Below, in pieces: positions 1 through 6,317 of a DNA stretch of 29,093 nucleotides. Each line of letters begins with the position of its first letter. Position 1 is the first letter of the stretch. This DNA is from SIG440 sp045591095. Its GTDB lineage: Bacteria > Bacillota > Clostridia > Monoglobales > Monoglobaceae. Made by a program: the position numbers and the translations under genes. The notes under the pieces were generated by a model. That model made no database searches, was not told where the DNA came from, and was given only the letters and a program-made list of their open reading frames with translations. The DNA lies in NCBI GenBank assembly GCA_045591095.1, contig JAZNSF010000043.1, forward strand, positions 1 to 29,093, given 5' to 3'.

Positions 1-141
1 CCTAATGTATACGACCTGCAAAAGCTTCCTTCTATGGGCGGCTCTCAGGCAGAGTGGTTTGTAAGAAAGGATAAGGATACAGTTATAGAGGTTTACGCAG
101 AACATCCAAAGGCAGTAAACGCAAAAGTTTTGGTAAAATAA
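1..141 (+). CDS. C-terminal end of an unidentified protein (partial)
   Basis: The first 46 codons are open in frame 1 and end in TAA at 139-141, so this is the 3' end of a gene that starts before the window. The visible residues include GGSQAEWFVRK and then alternating hydrophobic and polar residues (TVIEVYAEH, AKVLVK). That pattern suggests a terminal beta-sandwich or Ig-like strand pair, as at the C-terminus of some secreted or peptidase proteins, but no family can be assigned from this fragment. A strong hairpin terminator follows 13 bases after the stop, which supports a real gene end. Function unknown. Confidence 0.6.
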   Translation, partial: PNVYDLQKLPSMGGSQAEWFVRKDKDTVIEVYAEHPKAVNAKVLVK

Positions 142-153
142 GTTTATACAATT

Positions 154-192
154 AAAAAACTGACACCGCAAAATTATGGTGTCAGTTTTTTG
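154..192. terminator. Bidirectional intrinsic terminator
   Basis: Arms ACTGACACC (159-167) and GGTGTCAGT (178-186) enclose a 10-base loop and are flanked by an A-run on the left and a T-run on the right. The hairpin can therefore end the plus-strand gene finishing at 141 and the minus-strand arsR-type gene finishing at 204. The convergent layout fits. Confidence 0.85.
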
Positions 193-203
193 ATTAAAAT
201 ATT

Positions 204-569
204 TTATTTACCGCAGGAAATTTCCAGGATTTTTTCAATTGCAAGATGCAGAAGTCGACTTTCTTCGGTATGGGAAGCCTTGTAATAAACTTCCTTACCT
301 TCGCGGCGGCTGACAATCAGCCCACTTGTCTTTAACTGCCTGAGGTGATGCGAAACTGCAGGGCTTGACATTTTTACAATGGCAGAAATATTTGTAACAC
401 ATTCCTCACAGTGGCAAAGAAGCCAAAAAATACGAAGGCGGCTACTGTCTCCCAGTTGTTTAAAGGTATCAGCTGCAAGACGAAACTCGTGTAGACTTGA
501 AATATGTTTGGAAATAAAATCAAGATTTGTATTTTCGCTATGTGTGTGCGGAAGAGTAATTTTGCTCAT
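204..569 (-). CDS. ArsR/SmtB-family metal-responsive repressor
   Basis: A 121-residue winged-helix regulator of the ArsR/SmtB family, whose members are dimeric repressors released from DNA by metal binding. The core runs from about residue 30 (ADTFKQLGDSSRLRIFWLL) through a recognition helix around residues 67-80 (SSPAVSHHLRQLK) to the wing (SGLIVSRREGKEVYY). Cysteines C52, C54 and C57 lie in the region before the recognition helix, where ArsR-type thiol sites occur, and His residues lie in the N-terminal tail and in the last helix; the metal cannot be told. An in-frame start 30 codons earlier exists, but the ATG at 569 has AGGAG upstream and matches family length, so I chose it. Many relatives sit beside a heavy-metal P-type ATPase; none is visible here on either side, so the target lies elsewhere or is the gene itself. 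Family certain, ligand unknown. Confidence 0.9.
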   Translation of the reverse strand: MSKITLPHTHSENTNLDFISKHISSLHEFRLAADTFKQLGDSSRLRIFWLLCHCEECVTNISAIVKMSSPAVSHHLRQLKTSGLIVSRREGKEVYYKASHTEESRLLHLAIEKILEISCGK

Positions 570-600
570 TTTTAAAACTCCTGTAAATGTCTTTAGTAAC

Positions 601-629
601 AGTTTAGCATAGCTTTTAAAATTTGGCAA
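601..629 (-). promoter_or_regulatory. Probable sigma-A promoter of the arsR-type gene
   Basis: On the minus strand, TTGCCA (629-624) and TAAACT (606-601) are separated by 17 bases, about 32 bases before the chosen ATG. The spacing is ideal; the -10 matches only moderately. Confidence 0.5.
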
Positions 630-634
630 GAGAA

Positions 635-665
635 AAACCGACAGGAATTTATCTCCCATCGGTTT
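635..665 (-). terminator. Intrinsic terminator after spoVT
   Basis: Read on the minus strand, arms AAACCGATGGGA and TCCTGTCGGTTT enclose a 7-base loop and are followed by TTCTC after a T-run. It sits 11 bases after the spoVT stop and just upstream of the arsR promoter, separating the two units. Confidence 0.75.
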
Positions 666-675
666 AAGTTAGTGA

Positions 676-1215
676 TTACTCCATTGTCTTTCCTAAGAAC
701 CCTGCTGCAACCTGGGCGAGCTTTGATTCGACGTCGCCAAAGGTTCTGCTTCCGTCCGAAGACAAAATCATTACTGTTCCAATGCTGTCTCCTTCGAATA
801 CTATCGGGGCAATAACCCCTGCTTTGTAGCTGTCGTTACCATCAATTACCGACACATCCTTGCCGTCTTTTGAAGCAACAAACTCGGTTTTTTGGTGCAT
901 AATTTTTTCTGCATCAGCAGAGAGCTTTTTGTCTGCAAGTTCCTTTTTAGGTGCGCCTGATACCGCGATAATGGTATCGGTATCAGAAATACAGCAGGCA
1001 AGGCCCGTTGTTTTTGCCAAAGATTCGGCATATTGGGATGCAAATTCTGACAGCTCCCCGATTGGCGAATATTTCTTAAATATAACAGTTCCGCCACTTT
1101 CGGTAAAAATTTCCAAAGGATCTCCCTCGCGAATGCGCATAGTTCTGCGTATTTCCTTTGGGATTACAATTCTTCCAAGGTCATCGATGCGTCTTACAAT
1201 TCCTGTTGCTTTCAT
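676..1215 (-). CDS. spoVT: Stage V sporulation transcription factor SpoVT
   Basis: A 179-residue protein of the usual SpoVT length. Residues 1-50 form the swapped-hairpin AbrB-type DNA-binding domain, opening with MKATGIVRRIDDLGRIVIPK and continuing RRTMRIREGDPLEIF. Residues of about 55-179 form the GAF-like domain (for example YKAGVIAPIVFEGDSIGTV), thought to sense a small molecule. In Bacillus, SpoVT is a forespore regulator that adjusts sigma-G-dependent genes; its presence argues for a spore former. The ATG at 1215 is preceded by AAGGAG at good distance. It is monocistronic, with its own terminator downstream. A shorter AbrB paralogue is the alternative but would lack the GAF domain. Confidence 0.93.
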   Translation of the reverse strand: MKATGIVRRIDDLGRIVIPKEIRRTMRIREGDPLEIFTESGGTVIFKKYSPIGELSEFASQYAESLAKTTGLACCISDTDTIIAVSGAPKKELADKKLSADAEKIMHQKTEFVASKDGKDVSVIDGNDSYKAGVIAPIVFEGDSIGTVMILSSDGSRTFGDVESKLAQVAAGFLGKTME

Positions 1216-1239
1216 TATATAAATTGCTCCTTTTATTTG

Positions 1240-1267
1240 ATTTTACATTGCTATTTTGTGCAAACAA
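1240..1267 (-). promoter_or_regulatory. Candidate promoter of spoVT
   Basis: On the minus strand TTGTTT (1267-1262) and TAAAAT (1245-1240) are 16 bases apart, about 25 bases before the start codon. I looked for the sigma-G pattern known upstream of Bacillus spoVT and did not find a convincing match. Confidence 0.35.
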
Positions 1268-1307
1268 GGAATTTTTATGTAAGGAAAATGGTGGATTTTA
1301 AACATAT

Positions 1308-1364
1308 AAAAACTCCCTAATTTGCAAATTTATGCTGTTTGGTCTCTGCAAAACAAGGAGTTTT
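1308..1364 (-). terminator. Probable terminator of the glycosyltransferase-like gene
   Basis: Outer arms AAAACTCC (1309-1316) and GGAGTTTT (1357-1364) enclose a 40-base region with a second inverted pair TTTGCA (1321-1326) and TGCAAA (1347-1352). On the minus strand the structure ends in a short T-run and lies 15 bases after the stop at 1380. The long loop makes it less certain than the other terminators here. Confidence 0.5.
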
Positions 1365-1379
1365 AAAATATTTCTATAA

Positions 1380-2474
1380 TTATCGAGGTATAATTTTCAT
1401 AAAGCTATTTTTTAAAGACTTTCTTATCTTGGGCGATATTCCATATTTTATCGGTCTGTGTGTAAGATGACATATTTTATAAACCCTTTCTTTGTCAGGG
1501 AATTTATGATTTTTAACAAAAAAATCGTATAGTTTTAAAATACCGTTTTGCTTTTCGCTAGGTAAATGCAGAATTGCAATTTCGTTGTATTTAAAACAAG
1601 TTGAAACAAGATAAAATGCCCCGGTCCAAAATCTAAATATGTATGCTCCTGCATTTTTTATACTGGTTTTCATTCTATATGCCGCAATTGATATAATAAA
1701 CTCATCACCTTTTGTGGTTCTAAATTTTTTATTAATCATTTCCTTATATACTTCTCTGCAACAAGTAATAAATTCTTTAGCGTTTTTACGATTTGCACCA
1801 AAAAATTCTCCACCATACTGAGTAATATATGAATCGATTCCAAAACTTTTGAATTGTTCAATTGTAGTCCTGTAGTTATATACAGCAAGCCCGTGGTTGA
1901 TGTCATAAAGCAAAATATTGTCTTTTAATTCTAAAATTATATTATCAAGTGGGTTTTGAACAAAAACGTCAGCATCGGTATAAATATAATTATCATAATC
2001 ATATTTGTTGACCATTTTTTCTAGTGCACATAATTTATAATACGCCAAACACCAAGGATAATCATTATCGAAAACGAAGGAATCAAATTCTTCAGTATAA
2101 ATAAGAATATCATTCTCAATTAATAAACTTTCATAATCCCTTGGAATTTTAATATTGCAAACAAGAGCAACATCTATGTTTGGAGTTGCTTTTTTAGCGG
2201 AAATTAAAGAAACAATTAGGGATTTAAGATATGTATTTAAAACATTATTCGCTACATTTGCGCTAGTTGCTTTTTTTTCATCAAATGCAAAGGGAACAAA
2301 AAACAAATTTTTCATATCGGTATTATTAACAATACAATATTTGACACCTCCGGGCTGCATCTTAATCCTCTCTTCCATAGGTGTGTTTGTGATTTTTTTA
2401 TTTTTAGCTGTATTCTCTTTCGGCTCATCTGTGTTATTTTTCATAAAATTTTTTGTGCCGTCAAACAATGCCAT
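1380..2474 (-). CDS. Putative GT-A-fold glycosyltransferase (DxD motif)
   Basis: A 364-residue protein with no signal peptide or membrane segment. The first 40 residues are charged and low-complexity (NNTDEPKENTAKNKK). From about residue 45 it resembles nucleotide-sugar transferases: YDNYIYTDADVFVQNP carries a D167-A-D169 metal/nucleotide-sugar motif, YGGEFFGANRKNAKEF (about 220-235) is like the acceptor-site region of GT8-type enzymes, and ILHLPSEKQNG has a histidine (H303) where a late metal ligand is often found. A likely role is adding a sugar to a surface polysaccharide or protein. AAAGGAG precedes the ATG at 2474. It is AT-richer than spoVT and the operon beyond 3087, and it is divergent from an XRE regulator, so it may be an acquired two-gene cassette. 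Donor and acceptor are unknown. Confidence 0.7.
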   Translation of the reverse strand: MALFDGTKNFMKNNTDEPKENTAKNKKITNTPMEERIKMQPGGVKYCIVNNTDMKNLFFVPFAFDEKKATSANVANNVLNTYLKSLIVSLISAKKATPNIDVALVCNIKIPRDYESLLIENDILIYTEEFDSFVFDNDYPWCLAYYKLCALEKMVNKYDYDNYIYTDADVFVQNPLDNIILELKDNILLYDINHGLAVYNYRTTIEQFKSFGIDSYITQYGGEFFGANRKNAKEFITCCREVYKEMINKKFRTTKGDEFIISIAAYRMKTSIKNAGAYIFRFWTGAFYLVSTCFKYNEIAILHLPSEKQNGILKLYDFFVKNHKFPDKERVYKICHLTHRPIKYGISPKIRKSLKNSFMKIIPR

Positions 2475-2498
2475 GCTTTTTTCTCCTTTACACTAATT

Positions 2499-2562
2499 GT
2501 TTACTAATATCAACAATTGGTAAACACTATTAACCAATACTTTGGTAATTGTATCATATAAT
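2499..2562. promoter_or_regulatory. Divergent control region with repeated TTGGTAA-like half-sites
   Basis: Between the divergent glycosyltransferase and XRE genes lie several related half-sites: GTTTAC (2499-2504) inverted to GTAAAC (2520-2525), ATTGGTAAA (2516-2524), ATTAACCAAT (2529-2538, inverted) and TTTGGTAATT (2541-2550). ACCAA and TTGGT at 2533-2546 form a tight palindrome. A perfect TATAAT (2557-2562) for the plus strand follows directly, with no good -35. Such an arrangement is typical of operator sites covering a promoter; the natural candidate to bind is the adjacent XRE protein. This is inference. Confidence 0.45.
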
Positions 2563-2603
2563 AATAAAGTAAATAGTATTCAACAAAAAATGAGGAAAAT
2601 TTT

Positions 2604-2870
2604 ATGTTTAAGATAAAAGCAGCTGATGGAACCAATAATCTTATAGGAAAAAGGGTTGCTGAAATCAGAAAAGGTCAAAAACTTTCGCAGCGAAAATTAG
2701 CAGAAAAAATGCAACTATTGGGGTTTGATGTGGATCATTATTTTATTAGACGAGTAGAAAATGGAGAAAGATTTGTTACAGATATTGACCTGGTTATTTT
2801 TTCAAAAGTGTTTTCGATGCCATTAGGTGAACTGGTTTCCGGTATTGAAGAAAATTTAAAAGCGGAGTGA
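2604..2870 (+). CDS. Small XRE-family helix-turn-helix regulator
   Basis: An 88-residue protein consisting almost only of a Cro/C1-type HTH domain (about residues 13-80): GKRVAEIRKGQKLSQRKLAE is helix 1 to helix 2, and HYFIRRVENGERFVTDIDL fits recognition helix to helix 4 of the XRE pattern. It has no sensor domain. GAGGA precedes the ATG by 9 bases. The gene is divergent from the glycosyltransferase-like gene across a half-site-rich spacer, so autoregulation and control of that gene are likely. Its last codons and TGA lie inside the terminator hairpin. The regulated function is unknown. Confidence 0.8.
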   Translation: MFKIKAADGTNNLIGKRVAEIRKGQKLSQRKLAEKMQLLGFDVDHYFIRRVENGERFVTDIDLVIFSKVFSMPLGELVSGIEENLKAE

Positions 2871-2885
2871 TTTTACTCCGCTTTT
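2858..2885 (+). terminator. Intrinsic terminator overlapping the XRE stop codon
   Basis: Perfect 11-bp arms AAAAGCGGAGT (2858-2868) and ACTCCGCTTTT (2875-2885) with a 6-base loop; the TGA stop at 2868-2870 begins at the loop edge. The T-run is inside the 3' arm, so it can act in both directions. Confidence 0.75.
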
Positions 2886-2974
2886 GAATTTGCCTATAGT
2901 ATTTGCATTTTAAAATGAAAACGACAAGCGAATATAAATTTTAAATATATTTAAATTTTCCTGAAAATAGTGTG

Positions 2975-3001
2975 GATTTTTTTTGCGACTTGTGATACAA
3001 T
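2975..3001 (+). promoter_or_regulatory. Extended -10 promoter of the rnhA-iscS operon
   Basis: TGATACAAT at 2993-3001 has an extended -10 (TG, one base, TACAAT). No good -35 is visible at 17 bases, which extended -10 promoters tolerate. A 16-bp AT-only palindrome at 2940-2955 lies upstream and could act as an UP element. The transcript would have a leader of about 80 bases. Confidence 0.45.
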
Positions 3002-3086
3002 GTATTTTGGTGTGGAATGTGGGAAAAATATCCGTTAAATAAGTATGCTTAAAAACACCAAAATTTAATTTGGAGCAGTACCATAA

Positions 3087-3536
3087 ATGGAAGGATTAAA
3101 AAAAGTTGAAATTTTTACCGATGGTGCGTGCAGCGGTAACCCCGGCCCAGGAGGCTATGGCGCAATTCTCAGGTATAATGGCGTAGAGAAGGAACTTTCG
3201 GGTGGCGCCGCAGAAACTACCAACAATCGAATGGAGCTTCTTGCCGCTATAGCAGGGCTTGAAGCTTTAAAGGAGCGTTGCTTTGTTACGCTTTACAGTG
3301 ATTCTAAATACTTAACTGATGCCATTAACTTGGGTTGGGCAAAAAAATGGCGCGATAATGGATGGATGCGTACAAAACGAGAGAGAGCCTTAAACGAAGA
3401 TTTGTGGGAGAGGCTGCTAGCTCTTTTGGAAAAACATAAAGTAGAGCTTGTTTGGGTCAAAGGCCACGCAGGCCATCCCGAGAACGAAAGATGTGATCGC
3501 CTAGCGGTCATGGAGACAGAAAAGCATCGCAAATAG
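3087..3536 (+). CDS. rnhA: Ribonuclease HI
   Basis: A 149-residue cytoplasmic endonuclease that cuts the RNA strand of RNA-DNA hybrids (R-loops, Okazaki primers). The carboxylate set is complete: D12 in FTDGACSGNPGPGG, E50 in NNRMELLAAI, D72 in YSDSKYL and D137 in ENERCDRLA, with the catalytic-loop His at H127 in VKGHAGHPE. Length is that of the E. coli enzyme, and the basic-protrusion stretch WAKKWRDNGWMRTK is present. GGAG lies about 12 bases before the ATG, a little far. It is the first gene of the operon and is followed by iscS after 18 bases. Confidence 0.96.
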   Translation: MEGLKKVEIFTDGACSGNPGPGGYGAILRYNGVEKELSGGAAETTNNRMELLAAIAGLEALKERCFVTLYSDSKYLTDAINLGWAKKWRDNGWMRTKRERALNEDLWERLLALLEKHKVELVWVKGHAGHPENERCDRLAVMETEKHRK

Positions 3537-3554
3537 AAAGGCAGGTTTTGATAA

Positions 3555-4733
3555 ATGGAAGCGAAAAGAATATATGTTGACCATTCAGCGACAACGCCCT
3601 TGAAAAAGTGCGTTTTAGATGTAATGCTTCCCTATTTTGAAAAAAACTTTGGAAATGCATCTACGGTTTATGCCGAAGGAAGATGTGCAAAGGCGGCAAT
3701 AACTGAGGCACGCGAAAAGGTAGCGAAAGCCATTTCGGCAAGCGAAAATGAGATATTTTTTACAGGTTCGGGAACAGAAGCCGACAACTGGGCTATCCGG
3801 GGCGTTGCCCATGCCAATCGAGCTAAAGGTAACCATATAATAACAACAGCTGTAGAACACCATGCGGTGCTTCATACATGCCAAGCTTTGGAAAAAGAGG
3901 GATTTGAGGTAACTTATCTCCCGGTTGATTGCTTTGGAAGAGTATCGGCAGAGGATATAAAAAATGCAATTACCGACAAGACCATATTAATTACCGTTAT
4001 GACTGCAAACAACGAAATCGGAACAATAATGCCAATAGCAGAGATTGGCAAAATAGCCAAGGAAAAGGGCATACTCTTTCATACCGATGCAGTACAAGCA
4101 ATTGGCATGGTAGAAATTGACGTAGACAAAATGGGGATTGACCTTTTGTCCCTTACCGCGCACAAGTTCTATGGTCCAAAAGGTGTTGGCGCGCTTTATG
4201 TCAGAAAAGGTACAAAGATTGAAAATTTCATAACCGGCGGCGCTCAGGAAAGAGCGAAAAGAGCAGGCACCGAGAATGTTCCCGGCATTGTGGGACTTGG
4301 CAAGGCTATCGAGCTTGCGACCGAAAACATAAAAGAAAAATGTGATAACTTAAGAATTTTGCGTGATAGGTTTATAAAGAGAGTGTTGGATGAAATTCCT
4401 TACACAAGACTCAATGGACACTCGACCGAAAGGCTTTCAGGCAGCGCAAATATATCATTTGAATTTATCGAGGGCGAATCACTTCTTCTGATGCTTGATA
4501 TGAAAGGGATTTCGGCATCCAGCGGAAGTGCTTGCACATCAGGTTCTTTAGACCCCTCGCACGTACTGCTTGCAATCGGCTTAAAACACGAGATTGCGCA
4601 TGGCTCACTCAGGGTGTCGTTTGGTGACTCCAACACAACTCAAGATGTTGACAAAATTGTGGACGAGCTAAAGGTTATAGTTAAAAGACTAAGAGAAATG
4701 TCGCCACTTTATGAGGCGGTCAGCAAAGAATAG
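3555..4733 (+). CDS. iscS: Cysteine desulfurase (NifS/IscS type)
   Basis: A 392-residue PLP enzyme that removes sulfur from L-cysteine as a protein-bound persulfide, giving alanine, for Fe-S cluster assembly and tRNA thiolation. Visible landmarks: N-terminal YVDHSATTPL, H102 in AVEHHAVL (stacks on PLP), D178 in HTDAVQ, PLP lysine K204 in LTAHKFYGPKG, and the persulfide cysteine C327 in SSGSACTSGSLDPSH on the long mobile loop typical of group I enzymes. It is followed by its scaffold iscU (15 bases) and by mnmA, so both usual sulfur acceptors are encoded downstream in the operon. No IscR-type Rrf2 regulator is adjacent. NifS versus IscS is a naming matter; no nitrogen-fixation gene is seen. 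Confidence 0.95.
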   Translation: MEAKRIYVDHSATTPLKKCVLDVMLPYFEKNFGNASTVYAEGRCAKAAITEAREKVAKAISASENEIFFTGSGTEADNWAIRGVAHANRAKGNHIITTAVEHHAVLHTCQALEKEGFEVTYLPVDCFGRVSAEDIKNAITDKTILITVMTANNEIGTIMPIAEIGKIAKEKGILFHTDAVQAIGMVEIDVDKMGIDLLSLTAHKFYGPKGVGALYVRKGTKIENFITGGAQERAKRAGTENVPGIVGLGKAIELATENIKEKCDNLRILRDRFIKRVLDEIPYTRLNGHSTERLSGSANISFEFIEGESLLLMLDMKGISASSGSACTSGSLDPSHVLLAIGLKHEIAHGSLRVSFGDSNTTQDVDKIVDELKVIVKRLREMSPLYEAVSKE

Positions 4734-4748
4734 ATAGGAGAAGAAACA

Positions 4749-5192
4749 ATGTATAGCGAAAAAGTAATGGACCATTTTTCAAATCCCCGTAATGTAGGCG
4801 AGATTGAGGATGCAAATGCCGTAGGACAGGTAGGAAACCCTAAATGTGGCGATATAATGAAAATTTATATGAAGATAGACGACAGTACCAAGGTTATTGA
4901 GGACGTAAAGTTTAAGACCTTTGGCTGCGGAGCGGCAGTTGCGACATCAAGTATGGCAACCGAGATGGTAAAGGGTAAGACTATTGACGAGGCACTTAAA
5001 ATTACCAACGTTGCGGTAGCTGAGGCTCTTGACGGGCTTCCTCCGGTAAAGATGCATTGCTCCAATCTTGCGCAGGAAGCAATACATTCTGCGATAGCGG
5101 ATTACTATAACCGTAAGGGCATCGACCCGACCGGGATTGTAGGATGTAATGGTGATTGTGCGTGCTGCCACGGACATCACGAAAACGACTAA
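4749..5192 (+). CDS. iscU: Fe-S cluster assembly scaffold IscU/NifU N-terminal type
   Basis: A 147-residue scaffold on which IscS-derived sulfur and iron are assembled into clusters. The three ligand cysteines are C33 (GNPKCGD, with D35), C60 (FKTFGCGAA) and C104 (KMHCSNLA); N-terminal MYSEKVMDHFSNPRNVG is the family opening. The LPPVK stretch before C104 matches the LPPVK motif recognised by HscA-type chaperones, though no hscA is seen here. After about residue 130 there is an additional Cys/His-rich tail, with C133, C137, C139, C140 and H141, H143, H144. AGGAG precedes the ATG well. Confidence 0.94.
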   Translation: MYSEKVMDHFSNPRNVGEIEDANAVGQVGNPKCGDIMKIYMKIDDSTKVIEDVKFKTFGCGAAVATSSMATEMVKGKTIDEALKITNVAVAEALDGLPPVKMHCSNLAQEAIHSAIADYYNRKGIDPTGIVGCNGDCACCHGHHEND

Positions 5193-5205
5193 AAGAATAG
5201 AAAGG

Positions 5206-5228
5206 AAAGGGGGTATTTTGCCCCCTTT
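5206..5228 (+). promoter_or_regulatory. Intercistronic hairpin between iscU and mnmA
   Basis: AAAGGGGG (5206-5213) and CCCCCTTT (5221-5228) form a perfect 8-bp GC-rich stem with a 7-base loop. It is followed by TAAAAG rather than a T-run and ends 12 bases before the mnmA ATG. It is more likely an mRNA-stability or partial-attenuation element than a full terminator. Confidence 0.6.
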
Positions 5229-5240
5229 AAAAGTAGGTAA

Positions 5241-6293
5241 ATGAAAAAACAAAAGGTTGCAATAGGAATGTCAGGTGGAGTGGATTCCAGCGTTGCTGCT
5301 GCACTTCTTTTAAAAAACGGTTATGAAGTGATTGGGATAACTATGCTTCTTTGGGGAAGTGACCAGAGTGCGTCGCGTGATGCAAAAGAAGTGTGCAAAA
5401 AACTTGGGATAGAGCATTATACCAAAGATTTCAGTGCCGAATTTAAAGATAAGGTTATGGACTATTTTGCAAATGAATATAAAATGGGCCGAACACCAAA
5501 CCCTTGCATTATGTGTAACCGATACCTTAAGTTTGATGCCATGCAGAGTTTTGCGAAATCTTTAGGTGCAGAGAAAATTGCAACAGGCCACTATTCAAAG
5601 ATTGAGTACGACGAGGATTTAAACAGATACCTTTTGAAAGTAGCAGAGTCAGCACAAAAGGACCAGTCGTACGTACTTTATTCGCTTACTCAGGCTCAAC
5701 TTAAAAATACATTGATGCCACTTGGTGAAATCAAGGACAAAGCCGAAACCAGACGAATCGCCGAGGAGCTTGGACTTCAGGTTGCGGACAAAAAAGACAG
5801 CATGGAAGTTTGTTTTATCCCTGATGATGACTATAGAGGATTTATCCAGAAACATACTGGCAAAAATTGCCCCCCAGGGGACTTTGTGGATACAAACGGA
5901 CAGATTTTGGGGAGACACAAAGGGATAGATAACTATACAATAGGGCAGCGAAAAGGTCTTGGAATTACCTTTGGAAAGCCAATGTTTGTTATAAGGATAG
6001 ATGCCGAAAAAAACCAGGTTGTCCTGGGCGAAAAGGGGACAGAGTTTTCGTCAGTTTTAACAGCAGATTCGCTTAATTTTATTCCGTTTGATATGCCAAA
6101 AGAGCCTTTAGAGGTTTTGGCAAAGGTCCGTTACAGCGCAAAACCTGCAAAAGCGAAAGTTACCATCGAGGGCGAGGATTTGGCAAAAGTTATATTTGAA
6201 AAGCCGCAGCGGGCAATAACCCCCGGACAAGCGGTTGTGTTTTATTCCTTAGATGGGGAAATGGTTATAGGCGGCGGAATTATCAAAGGGTAG
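5241..6293 (+). CDS. mnmA: tRNA-specific 2-thiouridylase MnmA
   Basis: A 350-residue ATP-dependent enzyme that forms 2-thiouridine at wobble position 34 of tRNA for Lys, Glu and Gln, using sulfur relayed from IscS. N-terminal PP-loop: IGMSGGVDSSVAAALL (residues 8-23). The two catalytic cysteines are C92 in PNPCIMCNRYLKF and C191 in MEVCFIPDDDY. GQRKGLGI and the C-terminal beta-barrel (TPGQAVVFYSLDGEMVIGGG) complete the fold. Placement directly behind iscS and iscU suggests coordinated supply of the persulfide donor. The start at 5241 has a weak AGTAGG site just after a hairpin. Confidence 0.95.
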   Translation: MKKQKVAIGMSGGVDSSVAAALLLKNGYEVIGITMLLWGSDQSASRDAKEVCKKLGIEHYTKDFSAEFKDKVMDYFANEYKMGRTPNPCIMCNRYLKFDAMQSFAKSLGAEKIATGHYSKIEYDEDLNRYLLKVAESAQKDQSYVLYSLTQAQLKNTLMPLGEIKDKAETRRIAEELGLQVADKKDSMEVCFIPDDDYRGFIQKHTGKNCPPGDFVDTNGQILGRHKGIDNYTIGQRKGLGITFGKPMFVIRIDAEKNQVVLGEKGTEFSSVLTADSLNFIPFDMPKEPLEVLAKVRYSAKPAKAKVTIEGEDLAKVIFEKPQRAITPGQAVVFYSLDGEMVIGGGIIKG

Positions 6294-6317
6294 TTTAACA
6301 TTGGAAGGGAAATATAA

